A stretch of DNA of 5,411 nt from an uncultured Lachnospiraceae bacterium (lineage in GTDB: Bacteria > Bacillota > Clostridia > Lachnospirales > Lachnospiraceae): the NCBI GenBank assembly GCA_948468325.1, contig CAOKHR010000180.1, forward strand, positions 1-5,411. The letters run 5' to 3'. Numbering within the stretch: the stretch's first letter is position 1; every line of letters starts with the position of its first letter. A program made the position numbers and the translations under genes. Shown piece after piece: positions 1 to 5,411 of the stretch. The notes under the pieces were generated by a model that was given only the letters and a program-made list of their open reading frames with translations, searched no databases and was not told the origin of the DNA.

Positions 1-857
1 GGCTGCTCAAGCAGCAGGCAAAATGCACAGAGCAAAAGATAAACGACAACGCTTAATATCCATAAAATAACTGACATTACAAGCACTTTTACCAATGACT
101 GTTTGCCTGCACCGACTCCGTAAGCCCTGAGCTTCTCTTCTACCGCTTTTTTCTTTTTCTGATACAGAAACCCGCAGTTCAAACCGGCAAGCAGCAAAAA
201 AACTACAATCACCGAAGAGATATAATATTCATACAAATCCATCTCGCCAAACGGAGAATACACTGTTTCCTGAAAGACTTCTCCCCGCTTAAATGCCTGT
301 TCCAGATAAATCATGAAGATGTAATCTCCAATCTCATTCCATTCCATTTTCGTATCCCGGAATTTTGATGTATCTAAAGCAGCATAAACCCCGGCTTCCG
401 TCGTCTGCACCAGTGAAACGCCATCCGCTAAAAGTTCACGGAATATCTCCGTGTTCAGCCTGGTCTGTTTCGGAAAGCAGATGGATGCCGGAGTATTAAT
501 CCCACGATCCATGTCCTGGTAAAAATCCTCCGGCAATTTCACAACGGCCTGTAATGTACCGTCCTGCATCTGTTTATCTGCTTCTTCTTCATCCAGGTAA
601 ACAAAATCACAGACAGATTTTACACTGTCCATAGAAGACAGAAACTGTGCAATTAATTTTGAAGTTTCTTCTTCATCCGGAATTACAACTCCGACCTCAA
701 TTCTTTGAAATATCTGGGACTGCTGCAGTATATACCCCGCTGCCGCCCCGCCTGCAGCTGCCAGTATCAGCATAATACACAGACTTCCAAGCGATTTAAC
801 CGTCACTTTCAGGCCAAGTTTTAATTCCATCCAAAAATAGCGTGCAAAAATTCCCAT
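1..857 (-). CDS. ABC-2 type transporter permease, 3' end missing (partial)
   Basis: This is the membrane subunit of an ABC-2 type exporter and probably partners the ATPase two genes upstream. 285 codons are visible, and the frame is still open at the window edge, so the C-terminal part is lost. A first transmembrane helix lies at about residues 22-44. An extracytoplasmic domain follows at about 45-209, with the acidic VVIPDEEE stretch and the LPEDFYQDM motif typical of the ABC2_membrane_3 / YhgE-like permeases. A second helix spans about 211-232, then a basic cytoplasmic segment (KKKKAVEEKLRAYG) and a third helix at about 256-282. Family members usually have six helices, so roughly three more are expected beyond the edge. 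The start is ATG at 857, only 3 nt after the stop of the preceding gene. The AGGA there lies too close to be a good ribosome site and an AGGAG lies 17 nt away, so coupling to upstream translation is likely. The family is assigned from topology and motif style; the substrate is unknown. Confidence 0.85.
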   Translation of the reverse strand, partial: MGIFARYFWMELKLGLKVTVKSLGSLCIMLILAAAGGAAAGYILQQSQIFQRIEVGVVIPDEEETSKLIAQFLSSMDSVKSVCDFVYLDEEEADKQMQDGTLQAVVKLPEDFYQDMDRGINTPASICFPKQTRLNTEIFRELLADGVSLVQTTEAGVYAALDTSKFRDTKMEWNEIGDYIFMIYLEQAFKRGEVFQETVYSPFGEMDLYEYYISSVIVVFLLLAGLNCGFLYQKKKKAVEEKLRAYGVGAGKQSLVKVLVMSVILWILSVVVYLLLCAFCLLLEQ

Positions 858-860
858 ATC

Positions 861-2366
861 CTAATACAGCAGCGCTCCTGATAAACCGAGCAGTCCGGCC
901 AGATTTCCCTGCAGTTCTTCGAAATCCTCCATTGTAGCCTTTCCGATGTCAAATTCGTCTCCGCTCATCTCCAGTTTATCCGCTCCTTTTTTCACTGCAA
1001 AACTGCCTTCTATATTTACATCTTCAGAAGCTATACTAAATTCATCCAATTCCAGAGAAAATTCTTTCTTACCGGACTGAATATTTCCTCTGCAATACAT
1101 TTCGCCCATCGAATCAATTTCAAAATCCCCTGATTCATAATCATATTCAATGCTGAGAATATCCGTATTTTCTACAATTACCCGTGTTTTCTCTTTTCCG
1201 TCTTTCGAAGAACCTTTGATTTCCATTACAACGTCGCCGTTTGCTGCAATCTCCATATTCTGCATTCTTGTATCGCCGCCCAGGAATCTTATTTCCATTT
1301 CTTCCCTGTCATAATAAATATTTATGGCAGCAAGCTTATTTTTGTAAAGATAAAATGACAGTTCAATATCTTCCATCTGATCACATTCACGACGTATATC
1401 TTCAAAGCTTTCTGACATTTCCGAAGCGATCTCTTCTCCAAATCCGTCTATAAAAAACGCTTCATATGCATCTAAAATGTTTATAATATTGTCCGGCGTA
1501 ATATATGTCATATATCCTTTGCAGTCTCTGTCTTTGCCGTCAACCTCAAATTTCTCCGAAGATATTTTCTCAAACTCGAGACTCTTAATTTCATCCAGCA
1601 CGGCATCTTTTAATTTGTCTGCCCGCTCTTTCTGGTCGTCACTGGAACACAGGGATGCAAGTGTGCTGTTCATCGCTTCTACCGTTTCTCTGTCCATATT
1701 TTCCATCAGATAACCGTCATTGTCTTCCCGATAATAATAAGAATATACCTGATCGCCAACAGACGGGATACTCATCCGCAATGCCTCGGAATCCAGCATT
1801 GCATTAAACTCAATATCCGGAATACCGGAAACACCGAAAACTCCGGACAGCATTTTTGCAGACGAAGTAGAACCATACACAAGTTCCATTGAGCCTTCCG
1901 GTATTTTCCCGGATACTTCTACTGTGTATTTATCGGAATCCAGTATCTCGGCAAACTGTAAATCTTCCATCAGGTTGCTGGTATCCCGAATCGTATTGCT
2001 GGCCGCAAGCATCACTTTTCCGCTTTTTCCCAAAAATATGCCGCTCTTAATTAAGACAACGGCCACAACTGCAATTACAGCTATCGGCACTCCTATCCTA
2101 AGAATCCATTTCAAAATACCGCCGCCTTTTTTCGGCGGTTTCCCCATTAAGGGCTGTCCCGTCATCGGGTCAAACCCTCCGCTTACCGGCTGTCCCGTCA
2201 TCGGGTCATATCCTCCGCTTACCGGCTGTCCCGTCATCGGGTCAAATCCTCCGCTTACCGGCTGCCCCGTCATCGGGTCATATCCTCCGCCTGCCGGCTG
2301 TCCTGCAGCCGGATCAGAGCCTCCGCTCACCGGCTGTCCTGTCATTGGATCAAAATTCATTTCCAT
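861..2366 (-). CDS. Single-pass membrane protein with DPMTGQP-repeat cytoplasmic tail and large extracytoplasmic domain
   Basis: A 501-residue protein that I do not recognise as a named family; it may belong to the uncharacterised Firmicute DUF families such as DUF6583, but that is a weak guess. Residues 5-76 are six 12-residue units of the form [FYS]DPMTGQPVSGG. A basic stretch KPPKKGGG and then one transmembrane helix at about 91-111 follow. The positive charges on the N-side predict that the repeat tail is cytoplasmic and residues 112-501 lie outside. The outer part is acidic, mixes helices (about 222-330) with many predicted beta strands (about 335-470), and ends in a hydrophobic tail (LAGLLGLSGALLY). 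It has exactly four cysteines (240, 282, 328, 425), all outside. There is no lipobox or cleavable signal. ATG 2366 is chosen over the ATG two codons later because AGGAG sits 7 nt before it. The gene lies 18 nt after the ABC ATPase and 3 nt before the permease, so it is probably an accessory subunit of that transporter. Confidence 0.88.
   Translation of the reverse strand: MEMNFDPMTGQPVSGGSDPAAGQPAGGGYDPMTGQPVSGGFDPMTGQPVSGGYDPMTGQPVSGGFDPMTGQPLMGKPPKKGGGILKWILRIGVPIAVIAVVAVVLIKSGIFLGKSGKVMLAASNTIRDTSNLMEDLQFAEILDSDKYTVEVSGKIPEGSMELVYGSTSSAKMLSGVFGVSGIPDIEFNAMLDSEALRMSIPSVGDQVYSYYYREDNDGYLMENMDRETVEAMNSTLASLCSSDDQKERADKLKDAVLDEIKSLEFEKISSEKFEVDGKDRDCKGYMTYITPDNIINILDAYEAFFIDGFGEEIASEMSESFEDIRRECDQMEDIELSFYLYKNKLAAINIYYDREEMEIRFLGGDTRMQNMEIAANGDVVMEIKGSSKDGKEKTRVIVENTDILSIEYDYESGDFEIDSMGEMYCRGNIQSGKKEFSLELDEFSIASEDVNIEGSFAVKKGADKLEMSGDEFDIGKATMEDFEELQGNLAGLLGLSGALLY
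2139..2354 (-). repeat. Six-unit 36-bp in-frame tandem repeat
   Basis: The units encode residues 5-76 of the 501-residue membrane protein, with period 36 nt = 12 residues. The core is DPMTGQP followed by VSGG. Each unit is headed by F, S, Y, F, Y, F in order, so F and Y alternate in the last four. The three units at 2152-2259 (plus-strand phase GGCTGTCCC...) differ pairwise by only one or two bases. The outermost units are more diverged: the second unit reads SDPAAGQPAGGG and the last ends LMGK. This pattern points to recent expansion by slippage from the middle outward. Confidence 0.93.
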
Positions 2367-2373
2367 ACGCTCT

Positions 2374-2378
2374 CTCCT
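2374..2378 (-). promoter_or_regulatory. Ribosome-binding site (AGGAG) deciding the start at 2366
   Basis: AGGAG lies 7 nt upstream of ATG 2366 but 13 nt from the next in-frame ATG at 2360. It therefore fixes the first ATG as the start of the repeat-tailed membrane protein. Confidence 0.85.
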
Positions 2379-2384
2379 TTTCTG

Positions 2385-3047
2385 TTATTTTAGAAATTCA
2401 CGGATATTCTGCATGTTTACGTCTTCCCCCGACAGTCCGGCCAGGCTTCCTTCTGCCATCACCAGACATTTGTCACTGTTTAAGATCTCCGACTCATCAT
2501 GCGTTGTCATAACGACAATTCCGCCCATTCTCTGATACCGCAAAAGCCACTCCTGAATGCTTTCCTTATAATAAATATCCAGAGATGTCGTCGGTTCGTC
2601 TAATAAAAGAATCGGAGGCCACTCAGCCAGAGCACATGCTATGCCGAGTCTTCTTTTCATACCTCCGGACATCTTGCTGACTTTCATACGCAGAATATCC
2701 CTTAATTGAAATGCATCCAGAATCTGCTCATATTGTGCGCACCGGTTAGCTCCCCACAGCCGCAGATTATCCTTTACCGACAATTCCTCAATTAATGGAG
2801 ACTCCTGCGGAACATATCCGCAATATTTTGAAAAAAGGCTTTTTTTCTGCAGCACATCTTTTCCAAAATAGCTTATACTCCCTTTTTGAGGTCTTAAAAT
2901 CCCTGCCAGTATCTTTATGAGCGTCGTCTTTCCGCATCCGTTTCTTCCTACGACAGCAACACATTCTCCGCTTTTTGCCTGAAAACTGATGTCTTTTAAA
3001 ACTTCTCTTCTGCCGTATTTTTTTGAAATATGAGATACTTCTATCAT
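2385..3047 (-). CDS. ABC transporter ATP-binding protein
   Basis: A 220-residue nucleotide-binding subunit that hydrolyses ATP on the cytoplasmic face, presumably to drive the ABC-2 permease encoded at the end of the operon. Every catalytic element is present: A-loop Y11, Walker A GRNGCGKTT (34-42), Q-loop Q81, signature MSGGMKRR (126-133), Walker B ILLLDEP (146-152), D-loop SLD (155-157) and switch H183. The SGGMKRR signature is typical of ATPases of ABC-2 exporters (CcmA/drug/polysaccharide type). At 220 residues it is a bare nucleotide-binding domain without the C-terminal extension many exporter ATPases carry. The start is placed at ATG 3047, giving MIEVSHISKKYG, which matches family N-termini. 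A GTG at 3068 would add seven residues without a ribosome site. The ATG shares its A with the TAA of the zinc-ribbon gene (TAATG), and no Shine-Dalgarno sequence precedes it, so translation is probably coupled. The substrate cannot be deduced. Confidence 0.95.
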   Translation of the reverse strand: MIEVSHISKKYGRREVLKDISFQAKSGECVAVVGRNGCGKTTLIKILAGILRPQKGSISYFGKDVLQKKSLFSKYCGYVPQESPLIEELSVKDNLRLWGANRCAQYEQILDAFQLRDILRMKVSKMSGGMKRRLGIACALAEWPPILLLDEPTTSLDIYYKESIQEWLLRYQRMGGIVVMTTHDESEILNSDKCLVMAEGSLAGLSGEDVNMQNIREFLK

Positions 3048-3049
3048 TA
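3045..3049 (-). promoter_or_regulatory. TAATG stop-start overlap (translational coupling site)
   Basis: The TAA of the zinc-ribbon gene (3049-3047) and the ATG of the ABC ATPase gene (3047-3045) share one base. No AGGAG-like site lies in the preceding 20 nt, so ribosomes finishing the zinc-ribbon gene probably re-initiate here. This would fix the ratio of the two proteins. Confidence 0.8.
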
Positions 3050-3451
3050 TTGCAGCGGCGATCCGCACTTCACGCAGAAACGGTAATTCTCAGCATTTCT
3101 CGTACCGCACTGGCTGCAGAAAATGCCGCCTGCGGCAGGCTGTCCCTGATTGCCTGCTGTTCCCAGAATCTGCTGTTCCTGCTGATAAAGTTTTTGGATA
3201 TTTTCCTGCTGAACCTGGATTTCTTTGTATTTACCGGCAATCTGCTGGAAGATTGCTTCCATCTCCTCTTTCGCGTCTTCGCCTTTATTCCATTTTTCAT
3301 AAGCAATTGTACCGGCCTGAAGCTTTAATTTCTGAATTTCATCTTCCAGAGTCGATATATAAGTCTTATATTTGGACTGTTCCATAAAATTATTGGTTTT
3401 TACATTAAGTGTTGTAATACTTTTTGTGATAGATTCTTTTAATGATGCCAT
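3047..3451 (-). CDS. Coiled-coil protein with C-terminal zinc ribbon
   Basis: A 134-residue protein, probably cytoplasmic because it has no signal peptide or membrane helix. Residues 1-25 are a Ser/Thr-rich start (MASLKESITKSITTLNVKT). Residues about 30-96 are charged and Gln/Glu-rich with heptad-like spacing, so probably coiled coil; they include YISTLEDEIQKLKLQAG and the segment IAYEKWNKGE. A flexible Gly/Gln/Pro/Ala linker (about 97-109) leads to a zinc ribbon with CSQC (C112, C115) and CVKC (C126, C129), the usual four-cysteine treble-clef knuckle pair. Small proteins of this layout are common and uncharacterised in Clostridia. The zinc ribbon suggests protein or nucleic-acid binding, but no partner is proven. 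The start is ATG 3451, with AGGAG 8 nt upstream, 19 nt after the previous gene. Its stop overlaps the ATPase start, so it is probably made in step with the ATPase and may dock on the transporter's cytoplasmic side. Confidence 0.9.
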   Translation of the reverse strand: MASLKESITKSITTLNVKTNNFMEQSKYKTYISTLEDEIQKLKLQAGTIAYEKWNKGEDAKEEMEAIFQQIAGKYKEIQVQQENIQKLYQQEQQILGTAGNQGQPAAGGIFCSQCGTRNAENYRFCVKCGSPLQ

Positions 3452-3459
3452 GATTCATT

Positions 3460-3464
3460 CTCCT
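3460..3464 (-). promoter_or_regulatory. Ribosome-binding site (AGGAG) of the zinc-ribbon gene
   Basis: AGGAG sits 8 nt before ATG 3451, inside the 19-nt gap after the TAA of the upstream gene. Spacing and sequence are canonical and support the chosen start. Confidence 0.85.
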
Positions 3465-3470
3465 TTGTTC

Positions 3471-5390
3471 TTATTTTGAGCTCCACCAGTCCTTATCCTG
3501 AACTGCCTGATAGTAACGCTGCGATGGTATTAAGGTACCATTTCTGATTTCAAAAACCTCCCAGATAACCCCTTCGCGGCCCACCGGCACATGAAATGTG
3601 GCTGCCAGTCCGTCCGAAGTATAGACATTGACGCATGCATCCGAATAAGACATATTTCTGGAACTGTAATCCCCGCTGGAACAGTCCGTATAATCGGCTA
3701 CATAATATTTATAAAGCCCTGCCCGCTGCAGATTCGTAATCGTCACTGTCTCGGGGCCAAAACCTGTTGTAATGTCTACATCCAGGGTGTTTCCTTTCTC
3801 ATCTTCTCTGTGATAATAACTAATATGTTCTTCCGCTGTACAATACGGTGTAAATAAATGGGAATCCAAATCCGACGGCGTATCTGACCAGGTAAGGACA
3901 ATTCTCATTTCATCCGACGCCAGATCCGGAGACATATTAAAATGTATTACCTCTCCGTCCATACGAACCACCAGAATATAATAGGTGTCTTCATATCCGC
4001 TTTTGTGCACCTGCACGGTATACATACCGGCCGGAAGATGCACCTGAATGCTGCCGTTCTCATCTGATACGCCCTGTTCGCAGATCTCACCTGATTTGCA
4101 GTTAATGCCTTCCCGTATATAATATTCTACGCTTCCGACACTCATCATGCCGTCTCCCTGCGTATTGTAATTCAATGCGTCATATACCTGAATCGTAGTA
4201 TCGCACTCTAAATTATCCGGCAGAAGATAAACGCCCGCCTGATACCCTCCGACAAGCTGATCATTCATTTCGATCTGATGCATGCTGACATCTTCCCGCC
4301 CGCTTTTTGAAAATTCCATGCGGTATGTCTGGCTGTCTGACGGTACATAAATCGTATACAATCCGTTGCTGTCAGTCGTAGTCGAAAACAATTCTTCCGA
4401 ACCGCCGTCCTCATACAAAACTGCCTCTGCTTCATTGACAGGATTTGTGTCTTCATCAAATACATAGCCCTGAATTGCGACAATGCCTTCCGTATTCAGA
4501 ATTGCATAGTAAGTATTATATGCCTGATCAATCATCAGCTGCTCTTTCTGGTCATATGCTGCCAGCTGTGTATCCGAAAAATCGGAAAGCAAAATCACAT
4601 TCCCGAGATTATATCCGACTTCCGCCGAACGTTTGCCTACTACATAATTGGTCTGTACGCCGCCTGCCACCATGCGCCATTTTGCCATAACATCATTGTT
4701 AAAATAATAACGGCTGCCGTCCCGGTCTGTTGTCGCAAAAGAAGGAAAATAATTTACATCTTTATACTCATAAATGAAATTCACTTTTCCTTCATCTGTA
4801 TAATAATATTCCGTTATCAGAAGCTCTGCTCCGGCATATTCTATACTTACGATTTTATTGACCTTATCATTCGCGGGATTTGTATACACATCATATTCCA
4901 TGCGGTTTTTCGTATCCGCATTTAAGAATTCCTTTTTGCTGATGCTAAAACTGTTAATCAGACCGTCTTCTTCGCTTTCTTTGTCTACATCCTCTAAGGT
5001 GTAGAACAAATTTTCATCCCATGCCGCATTTGTATCTCTGGGCGCCGCCTGGTAATTATCCGCATCAACATCAATCATCGGAAGAGAACTCTGGCTCGTA
5101 TTCAATTCCCGGATCTTTCCCGCCAGCGCACTGTCTGATGTTTTATGCTCCGGCTCGGATACGTCGGTTTCTGTTTCTGATTCGCTCTCGCGTACCTGCG
5201 TCGTCTCTTCTTTCTGCTGCGCTTCTATATGCTCTTTGTCCCCGCGGTCCCTTTCTGATTTTGTATCTTCACGGGAACTAAGCACTCCCCAGACGACAGC
5301 GCCGCCGATAATACAAACCGCTGCAATAACAGTTATAACAACCGCAATGACAGCTCCAACCGGAACCCCCTTTTCTTTTAACGGGCTTCC
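3471..5390 (-). CDS. Membrane-anchored multi-domain beta protein with YfaP-like C-terminal domain, N-terminus missing (partial)
   Basis: 639 codons are visible, and the frame is open to the real end of the sequence at 5390. The GTG at 5285 could be mistaken for a start, but 35 in-frame codons before it encode a short basic piece (GSPLKEKG) and a transmembrane helix (residues about 11-37, ending in GGAVVWGVL). The true start is therefore further upstream and lost. Numbering from 5390: residues 40-105 are an acidic Glu/Ser/Thr-rich linker; about 145-240 are beta-rich and unrecognised. Residues about 302-375 (IQGYVFDEDTNPV, TDSNGLYTIYVP) and about 395-475 (SDENGSIQVHLPAGMYTV) resemble carboxypeptidase-regulatory/prealbumin-like beta sandwiches. 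Residues about 495-605 (IVLTWSDTPSDLDSHL, LDVDITTGFGPETVTI) resemble YfaP/DUF2135 domains. The predicted topology is N-terminus in and the rest outside. Six cysteines lie outside (396, 431, 437, 517, 570, 586). As the first visible gene of the operon, it probably supplies a surface-exposed part of the ABC system. The function is unknown. Confidence 0.85.
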   Translation of the reverse strand, partial: GSPLKEKGVPVGAVIAVVITVIAAVCIIGGAVVWGVLSSREDTKSERDRGDKEHIEAQQKEETTQVRESESETETDVSEPEHKTSDSALAGKIRELNTSQSSLPMIDVDADNYQAAPRDTNAAWDENLFYTLEDVDKESEEDGLINSFSISKKEFLNADTKNRMEYDVYTNPANDKVNKIVSIEYAGAELLITEYYYTDEGKVNFIYEYKDVNYFPSFATTDRDGSRYYFNNDVMAKWRMVAGGVQTNYVVGKRSAEVGYNLGNVILLSDFSDTQLAAYDQKEQLMIDQAYNTYYAILNTEGIVAIQGYVFDEDTNPVNEAEAVLYEDGGSEELFSTTTDSNGLYTIYVPSDSQTYRMEFSKSGREDVSMHQIEMNDQLVGGYQAGVYLLPDNLECDTTIQVYDALNYNTQGDGMMSVGSVEYYIREGINCKSGEICEQGVSDENGSIQVHLPAGMYTVQVHKSGYEDTYYILVVRMDGEVIHFNMSPDLASDEMRIVLTWSDTPSDLDSHLFTPYCTAEEHISYYHREDEKGNTLDVDITTGFGPETVTITNLQRAGLYKYYVADYTDCSSGDYSSRNMSYSDACVNVYTSDGLAATFHVPVGREGVIWEVFEIRNGTLIPSQRYYQAVQDKDWWSSK

Positions 5391-5411
5391 AGATCGGAAG
5401 AGCGTCGTGTA
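5391..5411. other. Illumina TruSeq adapter remnant (not genomic)
   Basis: The final 21 bases begin AGATCGGAAGAGC, the shared TruSeq adapter start, and continue GTCGTGTA as in the adapter read through on the universal-primer side. The match runs exactly to the contig end. Read on the minus strand it adds seven spurious in-frame residues (YTTLFRS) to the truncated gene at 3471-5390. It should be trimmed. Confidence 0.96.

Noticed and set aside
3..16. GCTGCTCAAGCAGC hairpin at the left edge as a possible attachment or terminator element.
   Set aside because: Only five paired bases, within the permease coding frame, and the left edge shows no adapter or other junction signature.
2118..2139. Seven-base inverted repeat (ACCGCCG / CGGCGGT) around a T-rich loop, terminator-like.
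   Set aside because: It lies inside the coding sequence for KPPKKGGG, where Pro and Gly codons are complementary. It has no long U tract after the stem in the direction of transcription, so it is probably a codon by-product.
2139..2354. Regular 36-bp repeats that could suggest a CRISPR array.
   Set aside because: The units are directly adjacent with no unique spacers, and they stay in frame as a 12-residue protein repeat.
1924..2535. Plus-strand open frame of 203 codons with its own repeats (GCPVIGS...).
   Set aside because: It is the antisense shadow of the 36-bp repeats and TM region of the minus-strand gene and runs across a gene junction. The period-36 array keeps every frame open, and the product resembles nothing.
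3048..3068. GTG at 3068 as the start of the ABC ATPase.
   Set aside because: It would add seven residues (MRIAAAI) not typical of the family and has no ribosome site. ATG 3047 in TAATG gives the standard N-terminus.
3119..3140. GC-rich small palindromes (GCCGCCTGCGGC and overlapping).
   Set aside because: They arise from Ala/Gly codons of the linker in the zinc-ribbon protein, with stems of five to six bases and almost no loop.
3023..3328. Plus-strand open frame of 101 codons.
   Set aside because: Antisense to the zinc-ribbon gene and the start of the ATPase gene, both strongly supported; no ribosome site and no recognisable protein.
3524..3541. Six-base inverted repeat ATGGTA / TACCAT with a 6-nt loop.
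   Set aside because: Short and A/T-rich, within coding sequence near the 3' end of the gene, with no U tract; expected by chance.

Overview
The window is a piece of one tightly packed operon, read entirely from the minus strand (right to left). It looks like an anaerobic Firmicute of the Clostridia, most likely Lachnospiraceae-like. The reasons are consensus AGGAG ribosome-binding sites 7-8 nt before the starts, AT-leaning codon choice, short or overlapping gene junctions, an ABC-2 type exporter, and a small coiled-coil/zinc-ribbon protein of a kind common in that group. The taxonomic guess rests on style rather than a marker gene. The last 21 bases (5391-5411) match an Illumina TruSeq adapter, so the usable sequence ends at 5390 and the piece is a short-read contig whose right edge is artificial.

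Layout in order of transcription. (1) 5390-3471: a membrane-anchored extracytoplasmic protein. Its N-terminus is missing, and an uninterrupted frame upstream of the GTG at 5285 encodes a transmembrane helix. It then has an acidic linker, a beta-rich region, two carboxypeptidase-regulatory-like beta domains and a YfaP/DUF2135-like C-terminal domain. (2) 3451-3047: a 134-residue coiled-coil protein with a C-terminal four-cysteine zinc ribbon. (3) 3047-2385: an ABC ATPase with all catalytic motifs, starting in a TAATG overlap with gene 2. (4) 2366-861: a 501-residue single-pass membrane protein with a cytoplasmic tail of six 12-residue DPMTGQP repeats and a large extracytoplasmic domain. (5) 857 to 1: an ABC-2 type permease, cut off by the left edge.

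The gaps are 19, -1, 18 and 3 nt. No promoter or terminator is visible, and no gene-free stretch is longer than about 20 nt apart from the adapter. The ATPase and permease presumably form an ABC exporter or a mechanotransmission-type ABC complex. The two bitopic proteins put large beta-rich domains outside the membrane, and the zinc-ribbon protein probably stays in the cytoplasm. Substrate and role cannot be read from the sequence. The combination suggests a cell-envelope or surface-related machine that I do not recognise as a named system.
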